From the NCBI RefSeq assembly GCF_001426245.1, contig NZ_LMCM01000001.1:498625-562624 (forward strand): a stretch of DNA of 64,000 nucleotides, written 5' to 3'. This DNA is from Phycicoccus sp. Root101 (GTDB taxonomy: Bacteria; Actinomycetota; Actinomycetes; Actinomycetales; Dermatophilaceae). This document shows, piece by piece, positions 1 to 8,127 of the stretch; within the stretch, counting starts at the first letter, position 1, and every line of letters starts with the position of its first letter. The notes beneath the pieces were generated by a model. That model was not told where the DNA came from and did no database searches. It was given only the letters and a program-made list of their open reading frames with translations. The position numbers were made by a program, and so were the translations under genes.

Positions 1-643
1 TCGACATCGCCTCGAGCTTGCTGTGCGCGCCGAGCTTCGCGGACAGGTTGGAGACGTGGTTGCGCACCGTGTTGACGCTCACCGTCAGCTCGGCGGCGAT
101 CGCGGCGTTGGACAGGCCCTGGGCGAGCATGCCGAGCACCTCCTCCTCGCGTCGGGTGAGCGTCGGCGTGGGCGCACTCACGCGGGTGAGCCTCGGGAGC
201 AGGCGGGCCAGCATCTCGGAGGAGATCGAGGCCTCCCCCTGGGCTGCGGCGCGGACGGCCGCCGTCACCTCGGAGAGGCTGCGGGTCTTGGAGAGGAACC
301 CCGCCGCGCCGGCCTCGAGCGCACGGACGAGGACGTCGTCGGAGCTCGACCCGGTCAGGACGAGGATGTTCATGCTCGGACGGAGAGCCTTGAGGTCCCT
401 GATCGCGTCGACCCCGTCACCGTCCGGGAGGCGTCGGTCGAGCACCAGCACGTCGGGTGCGGTGGACACCACCCGGGACCGCGCCTGGGCGAGACTCGAG
501 GCGAGTCCGACCGAGACGACGTCGGGTTCGTCGTCGAGGACGCGGGCCAGGCTCGCGGCCATGACCTCGTGGTCGTCGACGATCAGCACCCTGATCGGCT
601 GTTCCGGGCGCGGCTGCTCCATCACGCCATGATCTTCGCTCAT
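1..643 (-). CDS. LuxR/NarL-family response regulator, 3' end cut by window edge
   Basis: DNA-binding response regulator of a two-component system; 214 residues are visible and only the last few are missing. The receiver domain (about residues 17-135) has the acidic pair D23-D24, phospho-acceptor D69 in VLVLDRRLPDGDG and the conserved K119. A LuxR-type helix-turn-helix follows (about 163-210, LTRREEEVLGMLAQGLSNA onward). The ATG at 643 is preceded by a strong GAGGAGG ribosome binding site. It is divergent from a receiver-only gene and a histidine kinase, so it is probably the output regulator of that kinase. The kinase partner is inferred from position only. Confidence 0.93.
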   Translation of the reverse strand, partial: MSEDHGVMEQPRPEQPIRVLIVDDHEVMAASLARVLDDEPDVVSVGLASSLAQARSRVVSTAPDVLVLDRRLPDGDGVDAIRDLKALRPSMNILVLTGSSSDDVLVRALEAGAAGFLSKTRSLSEVTAAVRAAAQGEASISSEMLARLLPRLTRVSAPTPTLTRREEEVLGMLAQGLSNAAIAAELTVSVNTVRNHVSNLSAKLGAHSKLEAMS

Positions 644-660
644 GTCCCCTCCTCGCCGCG

Positions 661-680
661 CCTAGTATCCATGCACTAGG
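661..680. promoter_or_regulatory. CTAG-containing inverted repeat between divergent regulators
   Basis: CCTAGT, 8 nt, ACTAGG: a perfect 6-bp inverted repeat 18 bp upstream of the LuxR-type regulator start and about 100 bp upstream of the receiver gene. Its right half reads ATGCACTAGG. The core TGCACTAG recurs at 2925-2932 and 3076-3083, at the far end of the same locus. CTAG is normally rare in high-GC actinomycetes, so it is a candidate operator. No binding data; the function is inferred. Confidence 0.45.
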
Positions 681-781
681 TGCCGCGGCGCGCGCGCACC
701 GCCAGATTGCGCCTGTCGAGCGGGATCATGGACGTCCTGACGACCGCCGCGGTCGCCCTCATCCCAGGACAGGCAGGGGTC

Positions 782-1207
782 GTGTCCACCGTCCGTGTGC
801 TCATCGCCGACGACCACCCGCAGATGCTCGCCGCGATGGTGCACGTGGTGGAGTCCGACGGGCGGTTCACCCTGGTGGGAACAGCGGCCAACGGTCCGGA
901 CGCGCTGCGCCTCGCCCAGGAGTTCCCCGTCGACGTCGCCCTGCTCGACGTGCGGATGCCGGGTGGTGGCCCGGAGGCAGTCACCGCGTTCCACGCGATG
1001 GACCCCGCCCCCGCCGTCGTCGCGGTCTCCGCCGAGACGTCGATGAGCACCGTGGCAGCCATGGTGCGGGCCGGCGCGGTGGGCTACCTCGCCAAGGGAC
1101 GCATCGGCGAGAGCCTCCCCGACGTGCTCGCCCAGTGCGCTGCCGGCGAAGTCGTGCTGGCTACGGGTTCCGGCGCCGGAGCCATGCGCATGCTGCTGGG
1201 AGCCTGA
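782..1207 (+). CDS. Receiver-only response regulator (no output domain)
   Basis: 141 aa consisting almost entirely of a CheY-like receiver domain: D10-D11 acidic pocket, phospho-acceptor D56 in ALLDVRMPGG, S83 and K105. There is no helix-turn-helix or enzymatic domain, so it probably acts as a phosphate relay or sink, or by protein contact. I chose the GTG at 782 because the receiver starts immediately after it; an in-frame ATG at 728 would add 18 residues. It lies between the LuxR-type regulator (divergent) and the histidine kinase (99 bp downstream, same strand), which suggests a three-component phosphorelay or competing receivers. The receiver call is secure; the role is inferred. Confidence 0.85.
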   Translation: MSTVRVLIADDHPQMLAAMVHVVESDGRFTLVGTAANGPDALRLAQEFPVDVALLDVRMPGGGPEAVTAFHAMDPAPAVVAVSAETSMSTVAAMVRAGAVGYLAKGRIGESLPDVLAQCAAGEVVLATGSGAGAMRMLLGA

Positions 1208-1306
1208 GAAACCGACACCGACCCGTGGTGCCGGTCCGCCACCATGCCTACGATGGCGCCCGAGGGGCTGGGTGGACCGGCGCGGACGACGTGAGGGGAA
1301 CGCCGG

Positions 1307-2854
1307 ATGGCGCACGACGCAGGGCTGTCGAACGAGTCCGACGCGGCCATCGGCCCCCAGGTGGTCTTCGGCATGGACCGGACGGGGCGGTGCACGCTCT
1401 CGGTCGGGCCCGGCCTCGACGTCCTCGGGCTCAAGCCCAACGAGCTGGTCGGCCAGAACCTCTACGAGGTGTACCGCGACGACGCGGTGGGGCTGAGCGC
1501 CCTCGACACCGTGCTCGCGGGACAGCGGTTCGTCCACGAACGTTCCCACCAGGGGCGCCGGCTGGCACTGCACCTCGAACCGATCCTCGACGCCGAGGGT
1601 GTCCTGACGGGGGCGGTGGGCATCGCCACCGACGTCACGGAACAGCGACGCGCCGAGAGCGTGGCGCTCGAGGAACGCCGGCGCTCCGCCGAGCTCGCGG
1701 GTCGCCTCATCCGGTTCCAGGCGCTCGTCGAGGCCTCGCCCGACTTCATCGCCATCGCTGCCCTCGACGGCACGGTCTCCTACGTCAACCCCGGTGGCCG
1801 CACGCTGATCGGCATGGCCCTGGACGCGGACGTCACGACCACCACCATCTCCGACTACCTCACCCCGGAGGGCCTGGTGCTCTCGCTCGAGATCGAGCAG
1901 CCCGCGGTGGTCCGGGACGGGCACTTCGAGGGTGAGACCACCCTGAAGCACCAGGACGGCCACGCGATCCCGGTCGCCGTGGCGAGCTTCCTCATGTTCC
2001 ACCCCGGTACCGGAGAACCCTTCGCCCTGGCCACGGTCCAGCGCGACATCAGCGAACGGGTGGCGGCCGACCAGGTCATGGCCGACCTCATCGAGCAGCG
2101 CACCGCCCTGCTCACCCGCCTGGTCGACGCCCAGGACGCCGAGCGCAGCCGCATCGCCGCGGACGTGCACGACGACCCCGTGCAGGCGATCGCCGCCGTC
2201 GACCTGCGGATGGGGCTGCTCCGGCGCCGGCTGCGCGAGCAGGCGCCGTCCCTGCTCCCGGAGCTCGACGGACTGCAGGAGACCCTCTCGGGTGCCACCG
2301 AGCGGCTGAGGTCCCTGCTGTTCGACCTCGAGCCACCGTCCTTCGCCCACTCCGGTCTCGCTGGAGCGCTGAGGCGAGCGACGGACGAGATCTACGAGGG
2401 CACCTCGGTCCAGGCCCGCGTGGACGGGACCGACGAGCCGGTGATGCCCGAGGCGACCCGAGCGGTGGCCTACCGCATCGTCAAGGAGTCCCTGGTCAAC
2501 GTCCTCAAGCACGCGGGCGCCGGCACCGTCCACGTCACGGTCGACTCCCTCGACGCTGGTCTGCACGTCACCGTCCTGGACGACGGCGTCGGGCCCGGCG
2601 AAGCCGTCTCGGCCCCCGCCCACCGCGGCGTGGCCGGCATGCGCGACAGGGCGACCCTGGCAGGCGGATGGTGCACCGTCGCGGACGGACCCCGGGGCGG
2701 CACGCTCGTCACGCTCTGGCTGCCGGGCCCGGAGGTCACCACGACGTCAGCACCCGGGCTGGGCGCCGGGCTGGGGCTCACCGAGGCGGCCAGCCGCAGC
2801 ACCACCAGCCTGGGCTTCGCGCACGGGATGGATGACGGCCACAGCGACGCCTGA
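1307..2854 (+). CDS. Cytoplasmic PAS-PAS NarL-type sensor histidine kinase
   Basis: 515 aa without transmembrane segments. Two PAS-like sensor regions (about residues 15-115 and 135-250) lead to a HisKA_3 dimerisation/phosphorylation helix with H288 (AERSRIAADVHDDPVQ), then a HATPase_c domain with an N-box near 393-405 (KESLVNVLKHAGA), G1 DDGVGPG at 425-431 and G2 GVAGMRDRA at 441-449. The H-box is that of kinases that normally partner LuxR/NarL regulators, matching the regulator at the window start. The start is supported by a GAGGGGA ribosome binding site 7 nt upstream. Lack of membrane segments implies an intracellular signal (ligand, redox or light). The C-terminal 40 residues are low-complexity. 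Confidence 0.93.
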   Translation: MAHDAGLSNESDAAIGPQVVFGMDRTGRCTLSVGPGLDVLGLKPNELVGQNLYEVYRDDAVGLSALDTVLAGQRFVHERSHQGRRLALHLEPILDAEGVLTGAVGIATDVTEQRRAESVALEERRRSAELAGRLIRFQALVEASPDFIAIAALDGTVSYVNPGGRTLIGMALDADVTTTTISDYLTPEGLVLSLEIEQPAVVRDGHFEGETTLKHQDGHAIPVAVASFLMFHPGTGEPFALATVQRDISERVAADQVMADLIEQRTALLTRLVDAQDAERSRIAADVHDDPVQAIAAVDLRMGLLRRRLREQAPSLLPELDGLQETLSGATERLRSLLFDLEPPSFAHSGLAGALRRATDEIYEGTSVQARVDGTDEPVMPEATRAVAYRIVKESLVNVLKHAGAGTVHVTVDSLDAGLHVTVLDDGVGPGEAVSAPAHRGVAGMRDRATLAGGWCTVADGPRGGTLVTLWLPGPEVTTTSAPGLGAGLGLTEAASRSTTSLGFAHGMDDGHSDA

Positions 2855-3366
2855 CCGCGGTCCGGCGTCCCGCGACCGCTGGACCGCGGGACGGTGAGGC
2901 GCAGCGCTGGTGGGTCAGTGCCCTTGCACTAGTGGAGATGCCCCCGCGGCACCGGGTTCGGCGGGCAGCGCTGAGGCATCGTGGGAGCACGTCGACCGGC
3001 CCGCGTCCCCTGAGGGCCGGTCGGCGCTCGACATCCGCGGTTCCTGCACCCCCCAGCACGAGCCCCTGGTGTCGATGCACTAGTCGAAATGCGACACCCG
3101 CATCGGTTCGTCCCTTGCGGACTGGACCAGACTGGTGCCACGAGCCCCGGTGATCCCCCCACGTCACGTGCACCGGAGCTCGTCGTGACGAGCACCGATC
3201 GGCCCCTCCAACCCCCTGCGCCGGGGCCGACCGGTGCTCGTCCCATGTCCGGTACCTCTGTGGCCCCAGCCGGACCCGCCGCCCCAGCCGGACCCGCGGC
3301 CCCAGCCGGAGTCCCGGCCCGGCCCGGACCGGACCGTCAGGAACGGGGCACCAGCGGCGCGAGGGC
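2855..3366. other. 512-bp gene-free region with CTAG motifs and an 18-bp tandem repeat
   Basis: Between the convergent histidine kinase and cimA I find no gene with family resemblance or plausible coding pattern. The stretch holds two TGCACTAG motifs (2925-2932, inside the 8-bp palindrome CACTAGTG at 2927-2934, and 3076-3083) and three tandem 18-bp units at 3263-3316. It may hold terminators of the two convergent genes, but no U-tract hairpin is evident. Confidence 0.6.
3263..3316. repeat. 18-bp tandem repeat, three units
   Basis: Units at 3263-3280, 3281-3298 and 3299-3316, each starting GCCCCAGCCGGA; the first two differ by one base and the third diverges at its end. Read on the + strand they would encode APAGPA-like repeats, but the surrounding frame has no recognisable protein. 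Most likely a replication-slippage repeat in noncoding DNA. Confidence 0.7.
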
Positions 3367-4947
3367 CTACCTCACCGGGACGCCGGCACGCACCAGGCCA
3401 TAGGTCACGCCCTCGACGAGCGCCTGCCACGAGGCCTCGAGGATGTTGCCGGCCACGCCGATCGTCTCCCAGGACGTCGTTCCGTCCGAGGTCTCGATGA
3501 GGACGCGCGTCACCGCGTCGGTGCCGTGGGCCGCGTCGAGGATGCGGACCCGGAAGTCGATGAGCTCGAGCTTGGCCAGCTCCGGGTAGGCAGGGCTGAG
3601 CGCCTGGCGCAGGGCGTGGTCGAGCGCGTTGACCGGGCCGTTGCCCTCCCCGGTGGCGACGACGCGTTCCCCACCGGCAAGGACCTTGACTGTCGCCTCG
3701 GACAGCGCGTCCTCGTCGCCCCGGGCGTCGGTGATGACGCGCCACGACTCGACCGCGAAGAAGTCGAACCCCTTGCCTTCCACCTCGCGACGCAGCAGCA
3801 GCTCGAACGACGCGTCCGCCGCGTCGAAGGTGTAGCCGCGCAGCTCGAGGTCCTTGACCTTGGCGAGCACCCGGCTGAGCAGCTCGTCGTCGCCCGACAG
3901 GTCGTACCCCAGCTCGCGGCCCTTGAGCTCGATGCTGGCGCGACCGGCCATGTCGGACACCAGCATCCGCATGTCGTTGCCCACGTGCACGGGGTCGGTG
4001 TGCTGGTAGAGGTCGGGGTCGATGCGGATCGCGCTGGCGTGCAGCCCGGCCTTGTGGGCGAACGCGCTCGCCCCGACGTAGGGCTGGCGGCTGTAGGGCG
4101 GGACGTTCGTGATCTCGCTGATGGAGTGGGCGATCCGGGTCGCCTCGCGCAGCCGGTCCGTCTCGAGCAGGGGCAGCCCGCGCTTGATCTGCAGGTTGCT
4201 CACGACGGTGAGGAGGTCGGCGTTGCCGGTCCGCTCGCCGTACCCGTTTATCGTGCCCTGCACGTGCGTCGCACCCGCGTCGACGGCCGCCATGGAGTTG
4301 GCGACGGCACACCCGGTGTCGTTGTGGCAGTGGATGCCCACGCGTGCCGAGGTGCTCGCCACGGCGTCGGCGACGACGTCGGCGATCTGGTCGGGGAGCA
4401 TGCCGCCGTTGGTGTCGCACAGGGCGACGACCTCGGCGCCGGACTCCATCGCGGCGCGGACGACCTCGAGCGCATAGGCGCGGTCCGCGGCATACCCGTC
4501 GAAGAAGTGCTCCGCGTCCAGGAACACGCGCCGTCCCTCACCGGCGAGGAACGACACCGTGTCGCGCACCATCTCGAGGTTCTCCTCGAGGGTGGTGCGC
4601 AGGGCCGTCTCGACGTGGCGCACGTGCGACTTCGCCACGAGGGTGACCACGGGCGCACCCGAGTCGACGAGGGCGCGGACCAGCGGGTCGGTGGCCGCGC
4701 GACCGCCGGCCCGCCTGGTCGCGCCGAACGCGGCGAGGGTGGCGTTGCGCAGCCGCAGCTCCTGCTGGGCACGGGCGAAGAACTCGGTGTCCTTCGGGTT
4801 CGCGCCCGGCCAGCCACCCTCGATGAACCCGACCCCGAGCTCGTCGAGGTGCACGGCGATGGCGAGCTTGTCCGACACGGAGAGGTTGAGCCCCTCCTGC
4901 TGCGCCCCGTCGCGCAGGGTCGTGTCGTAGACGTGCAGGTCGCTCAT
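3367..4947 (-). CDS. cimA: (R)-citramalate synthase
   Basis: 526 aa enzyme condensing pyruvate and acetyl-CoA to citramalate, the threonine-independent entry to isoleucine synthesis. The N-terminal HMGL-like TIM barrel has YDTTLRDGAQQEG near residues 7-19, a metal-binding HCHNDTG motif near 200 and GTINGYGERTGNADL, followed by the C-terminal LeuA-type dimerisation/allosteric domain (about 390-520) through which isoleucine normally feeds back. The length and the DGAQQEG form of the motif favour CimA over 2-isopropylmalate synthase or homocitrate synthase. Other BCAA genes lie 12-22 kb away. Upstream is a leader peptide with Val-Ile-Ile codons and a terminator hairpin, indicating attenuation control. 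Confidence 0.92.
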   Translation of the reverse strand: MSDLHVYDTTLRDGAQQEGLNLSVSDKLAIAVHLDELGVGFIEGGWPGANPKDTEFFARAQQELRLRNATLAAFGATRRAGGRAATDPLVRALVDSGAPVVTLVAKSHVRHVETALRTTLEENLEMVRDTVSFLAGEGRRVFLDAEHFFDGYAADRAYALEVVRAAMESGAEVVALCDTNGGMLPDQIADVVADAVASTSARVGIHCHNDTGCAVANSMAAVDAGATHVQGTINGYGERTGNADLLTVVSNLQIKRGLPLLETDRLREATRIAHSISEITNVPPYSRQPYVGASAFAHKAGLHASAIRIDPDLYQHTDPVHVGNDMRMLVSDMAGRASIELKGRELGYDLSGDDELLSRVLAKVKDLELRGYTFDAADASFELLLRREVEGKGFDFFAVESWRVITDARGDEDALSEATVKVLAGGERVVATGEGNGPVNALDHALRQALSPAYPELAKLELIDFRVRILDAAHGTDAVTRVLIETSDGTTSWETIGVAGNILEASWQALVEGVTYGLVRAGVPVR

Positions 4948-5069
4948 CGTGGTGGTTCCCGTCGGGTCATCGGTGGTGTCGGGTCGCTGGTGCCGTGTGG
5001 TCCTGGTGGTTCATTCTCCCCCGTCGCGCCTCCGGGGCCGGGGATGGTGGCCGGACGGAGGTCCTGACA

Positions 5070-5100
5070 AAGCAAAAGACCCCCCGGGTGTGGGAGGTCT
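5070..5100 (-). terminator. Attenuator terminator before cimA
   Basis: On the minus strand, AGACCTCCC (5100-5092) pairs with GGGGGGTCT (5085-5077) through a 6-nt loop, including one T-G wobble, and is followed by TTTTGCTTTG. This is an intrinsic terminator about 130 bp before the cimA start and just after the leader peptide, the standard arrangement for transcription attenuation. Confidence 0.8.
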
Positions 5101-5101
5101 G

Positions 5102-5124
5102 CGCGACGAGGAGGTCTCGTCGCG
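5102..5124 (-). promoter_or_regulatory. Pause/antiterminator hairpin in the cimA leader
   Basis: CGCGACGAG (5102-5110) and CTCGTCGCG (5116-5124) form a perfect 9-bp stem with a 5-nt loop immediately downstream of the leader peptide stop codon, directly before the terminator hairpin. It contains an ACCTC loop that resembles the ACCTCC arm of the terminator, so alternative pairing is plausible but not proven. Confidence 0.65.
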
Positions 5125-5154
5125 CTAGTCGATAATCACCATGGTGGTCGCCAT
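5125..5154 (-). CDS. Leader peptide of the cimA attenuator
   Basis: A 9-residue frame, MATTMVIID, with codons GTG ATT ATC (Val-Ile-Ile) right before the end. The stop codon touches the base of the downstream hairpin. ATT is rare in this genome, which would make translation sensitive to charged tRNA-Ile. This matches the end product of the citramalate route. There is no obvious ribosome binding site, so translation may be leaderless or weak. Recognised from architecture, not homology. Confidence 0.7.
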   Translation of the reverse strand: MATTMVIID

Positions 5155-5223
5155 GTGCCAGGAGGTCACGGGACCACTGTGGCACGCGGTGTCCGCGGGT
5201 TGAACCCCCGGTCCGTATGCCGG

Positions 5224-5949
5224 TCAGGCCCGTTCGGCCCGCTGGTCCCGGGCGGCAGCCACGAGCGCGTCGAAGAGCCGCGGGTCGTCCCCCATCTCCG
5301 GGTGCCACTGGACGGCGAGCCGGAAGGGGGAGGCGGGGTCCTCCATCGCCTCCAGGGTCCCGTCGGCGGCCCAGGCCGACGGCACGAACCCGGGGTGGGT
5401 GAGCACGGACTGGTGGTGGTAGCTCGGGACCTCGGTGGTCTCGCCCAGCAGCTGCCGGAGCCTGGACCGCTCCACGGTCGTGACGGGGTGGGTGCCGTAC
5501 ACGCCATCGCTCGGGGAGTGCTCGTCGTGCCCGACCCGGTCGGGCAGGTGCTGCTCGAGCTGCCCGCCCGCGGCGACCGCCATGACCTGCATCCCCCGGC
5601 AGATCCCGAGCTGCGGCAGCCCGCGGTCGTGCGCCGCCAAGGCGAGTGCGAGCTCCATGGCGTCACGGTCGGCGCGGGGGTCCTGCACCTTCGGGTGCCG
5701 CTCCTGGGCGTACCGGGTCGGGTCCACGTCGGCACCGCCGGCGATCACCAGGGCGTCCAGGCGGGCGAGCACCTCGTGGGCGACCTCGAGGTCGCCGTCG
5801 GGCCGCGGTGGCACGACGAGGACGACCGCACCGGCCTGCTCGAGCTTCTCCACGTAGGCGTGCGGGACCGTGGCGCTGGGCTGGTCGCGCCAGGGCCCCC
5901 GGGTCACCGGTTCGACGTAGCAGGTGAGCCCCACCACCGGCCGGGTCAT
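5224..5949 (-). CDS. Gamma-glutamyl amine/GABA hydrolase, class I glutamine amidotransferase fold (PuuD-like)
   Basis: 241 aa. The class I GATase (peptidase C26) fold has the nucleophilic Cys in LGICRGMQ (about residue 112) and the catalytic His-x-Glu in VQWHPE near residue 219. In PuuD-type enzymes it releases glutamate from a gamma-glutamylated amine, aldehyde or acid. It is the last gene of the eight-gene operon, 19 bp after the SDR. I start it at the ATG at 5949 because family similarity begins there (MTRPVVGLTCYVEP); the longer upstream frame is not conserved-looking. Substrate is inferred from the neighbouring gamma-glutamyl ligase. Confidence 0.85.
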   Translation of the reverse strand: MTRPVVGLTCYVEPVTRGPWRDQPSATVPHAYVEKLEQAGAVVLVVPPRPDGDLEVAHEVLARLDALVIAGGADVDPTRYAQERHPKVQDPRADRDAMELALALAAHDRGLPQLGICRGMQVMAVAAGGQLEQHLPDRVGHDEHSPSDGVYGTHPVTTVERSRLRQLLGETTEVPSYHHQSVLTHPGFVPSAWAADGTLEAMEDPASPFRLAVQWHPEMGDDPRLFDALVAAARDQRAERA

Positions 5950-5968
5950 CGGGGTCGGTCCTGCCCGG

Positions 5969-6736
5969 TCACAGCGGCGTGACGTAGGCGCCGCTGATCC
6001 CGCCGTCGACGAGGAACTGGGACGCGGTGATGAAGCTCGACTCGTCGCTCGCGAGGAACAGCACCGCCGCGGCGATCTCGTCGGGCTCGGCGAACCGGCC
6101 GACCGGGATGTGCACCATCCGGCGGGCCGCCCGCTCGGGGTCCTTGGCGAAGAGCTCCTGCAGCAGCGGCGTGTTGACCGGTCCGGGACACAGGGCGTTG
6201 ACCCGCACGCCCTCGCGGGCGAACTGCACCCCGAGCTCGCGCGACATGGACAGCACACCACCCTTGCTGGCGGTGTACGAGATCTGGCTGGTCGCCGCGC
6301 CCATCACCGCGACGAACGACGCGGTGTTGATGATCGACCCCCTGCCCTGCTCGAGCATGTACGGCAGGGCCGCCTTGCAGCACAGGTAGACGCTCGTGAG
6401 GTTGACCTCCTGGACCCGCTTCCACGCGTCGAGGCCGGTGGTGAGGATGGAGTCGTCGTCGGGCGGGGAGATGCCCGCGTTGTTGAAGGCGACGTCCACG
6501 CTGCCGAAGCGCTCCTTGGCGGTCGCGAACAACACCTCCACCTGGGCGGGGTCCGTCACGTCGCAGTGGACGTAGGCGCCGCCGAGCTCGGCGGCGATCG
6601 CTTCGCCCGCGTCGTCGTCGAGGTCGCCGATGACGACCTTGGCGCCCTCCTGGGCGAAGCGTCGGACGGTCGCCAGACCGATGCCGCTGCACCCTCCGGT
6701 GACGACGGCGACCTTGCCCTCGAGCCTGCCTGCCAT
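5969..6736 (-). CDS. Short-chain dehydrogenase/reductase
   Basis: 255 aa classical SDR: TGGCSGIGLAT cofactor motif (residues 14-24), NNAG at about 88-91 and catalytic YTASK near 155-159 with an upstream Ser in NTASF. It probably oxidises an alcohol or reduces a carbonyl intermediate of the amine pathway using NAD(P). It sits between the aldehyde dehydrogenase (11-bp gap) and the gamma-glutamyl hydrolase (19-bp gap), clearly in the same operon. The acidic D at the end of the second beta strand (VIGDLDDD) favours NAD over NADP. The exact substrate cannot be read from sequence. Confidence 0.85.
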   Translation of the reverse strand: MAGRLEGKVAVVTGGCSGIGLATVRRFAQEGAKVVIGDLDDDAGEAIAAELGGAYVHCDVTDPAQVEVLFATAKERFGSVDVAFNNAGISPPDDDSILTTGLDAWKRVQEVNLTSVYLCCKAALPYMLEQGRGSIINTASFVAVMGAATSQISYTASKGGVLSMSRELGVQFAREGVRVNALCPGPVNTPLLQELFAKDPERAARRMVHIPVGRFAEPDEIAAAVLFLASDESSFITASQFLVDGGISGAYVTPL

Positions 6737-6747
6737 GGGTGTGCCTT

Positions 6748-8127
6748 TCAGGATTCGGTGGAGATGAAGACGTTCTTGACGTCGGTGAACGAGTCGAGGG
6801 CGTCGGGTCCGAGCTCGCGGCCGAGGCCGGACTGCTTGAAGCCGCCGAACGGTGTGGAGTACCGGACGCTGCTGTGGGAGTTGACCGAGAGGTTCCCCGC
6901 CTCGACGCCGCGCGCCACCCGCAGGGCCCGCCCGACGTCACGGGTCCAGATCGAGCCCGAGAGCCCGTATGCCGTGTCGTTGGCCTTCGCGACCGCGTCC
7001 GCCTCGTCGTCGAAGGGCATCACCGCGACCACCGGCCCGAAGACCTCCTCCTGCCAGACCCGGTCGGTGGTGGCCCTCGGCAGGACGACCGTGGGCGGGT
7101 ACCACCAGCCGGGCCCGTCGGGGGCGCTGCCGCGGAAGGCGACGTCCACGGGTTCGGACGACTCCTCGACGTAGGAGCGAACCGTCTCCCGCTGCCCGCT
7201 GCTGATGAGCGGTCCCATCTCGGTCGCCTCGTCGCCGGGTGCGGCGACGACGACACCACGGACGGCGGGCTCGAGCAGCTCCATGAACCGGTCGAACACG
7301 CTGCGCTGCACCAGGATCCGGCTGCGCGCGCAGCAGTCCTGGCCGGCGTTGTCGAAGACGCCGTACGGTGCCGTGGCCGCAGCCTTCTCGAGGTCGCTGT
7401 CCGCGAACACGATGTTGGCGCTCTTGCCACCGAGCTCGAGGGTGACCCGCTTCACCTGGTCGGCGGCCCCACGCATGATCCGCTGGCCCACGGCCGTCGA
7501 GCCCGTGAAGCAGACCTTGCGCACCGCCGGGTGGGTCACGAAACGTTCGCCCACGACCGCTCCGCGCCCCGGGACGACCGTGAACACTCCCTCGGGCAGC
7601 CCCGCCTCGAGGGCGAGCTCGCCCAGCCGGATGGCGGTGAGAGGGGTCAGCTCCGCGGGTTTGAGGACGACGGTGTTGCCCGCTGCCAGCGCCGGCGCGA
7701 AACCCCAGCCGGCGATCGGCATGGGGAAGTTCCACGGGACGATGATGCCCACGGTCCCGAGGGGCTCCTTGAACGTGACGTCGAGCCCGCCTGCCACCGG
7801 GATCTGGCGTCCGAACAGGCGCTCGGGGGCGGCGGAGTAGTAGGTCAGCACGTCGCGGACGTTGCCGGCCTCCCACCGGGCGTTGCCGATCGTGTGCCCC
7901 GAGTTCTCGACCTCGAGCAGCGCCAGCTCCTCGAGGTGGTCGTCGACGGACTGGGCGAAGCTGCGCAGCAGGCGGGCCCGGTCGGCGGGCGCCACCGCGG
8001 CCCAGGCAGGTGCCGCGGCGTCGGCGGCCGCGATGGCGGCGTCCGCCTCCTCGATCCCGGCCAAGGGAACGCTGGTGACGACGGACTCGGTGGCGGGGTT
8101 GACGACGTCGTGCAGGACCTGGCTCAC
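6748..8127 (-). CDS. NAD-dependent aldehyde dehydrogenase
   Basis: 459 aa ALDH superfamily enzyme. It has the Glu motif LELGGKSAN and the catalytic Cys in NAGQDCCARSRI, followed by the EEVFGPV motif near the C-terminal third. The GTG start at 8127 overlaps the stop of the preceding gamma-glutamyl ligase by 4 nt (GTGA), indicating translational coupling. In PuuA/PuuC-like and GlnA4-like pathways the enzyme oxidises the gamma-glutamyl aldehyde to an acid. Generic betaine-aldehyde-type activity cannot be excluded. Confidence 0.88.
   Translation of the reverse strand: MSQVLHDVVNPATESVVTSVPLAGIEEADAAIAAADAAAPAWAAVAPADRARLLRSFAQSVDDHLEELALLEVENSGHTIGNARWEAGNVRDVLTYYSAAPERLFGRQIPVAGGLDVTFKEPLGTVGIIVPWNFPMPIAGWGFAPALAAGNTVVLKPAELTPLTAIRLGELALEAGLPEGVFTVVPGRGAVVGERFVTHPAVRKVCFTGSTAVGQRIMRGAADQVKRVTLELGGKSANIVFADSDLEKAAATAPYGVFDNAGQDCCARSRILVQRSVFDRFMELLEPAVRGVVVAAPGDEATEMGPLISSGQRETVRSYVEESSEPVDVAFRGSAPDGPGWWYPPTVVLPRATTDRVWQEEVFGPVVAVMPFDDEADAVAKANDTAYGLSGSIWTRDVGRALRVARGVEAGNLSVNSHSSVRYSTPFGGFKQSGLGRELGPDALDSFTDVKNVFISTES

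Noticed and set aside
662-2623. Long minus-strand frame opposite the receiver and kinase genes
   Set aside because: Antisense to two genes with complete catalytic motifs; composition is shadow-like.
3089-3403. 104-codon + strand frame with APAGPA repeats
   Set aside because: No domain, repeat-driven composition, and it runs into the 3' end of cimA; better explained as the tandem repeat in noncoding DNA.
3367-4947. 2-isopropylmalate synthase (leuA) for the HMGL-like gene
   Set aside because: Length, the DGAQQEG motif and the isoleucine-type leader fit citramalate synthase better.
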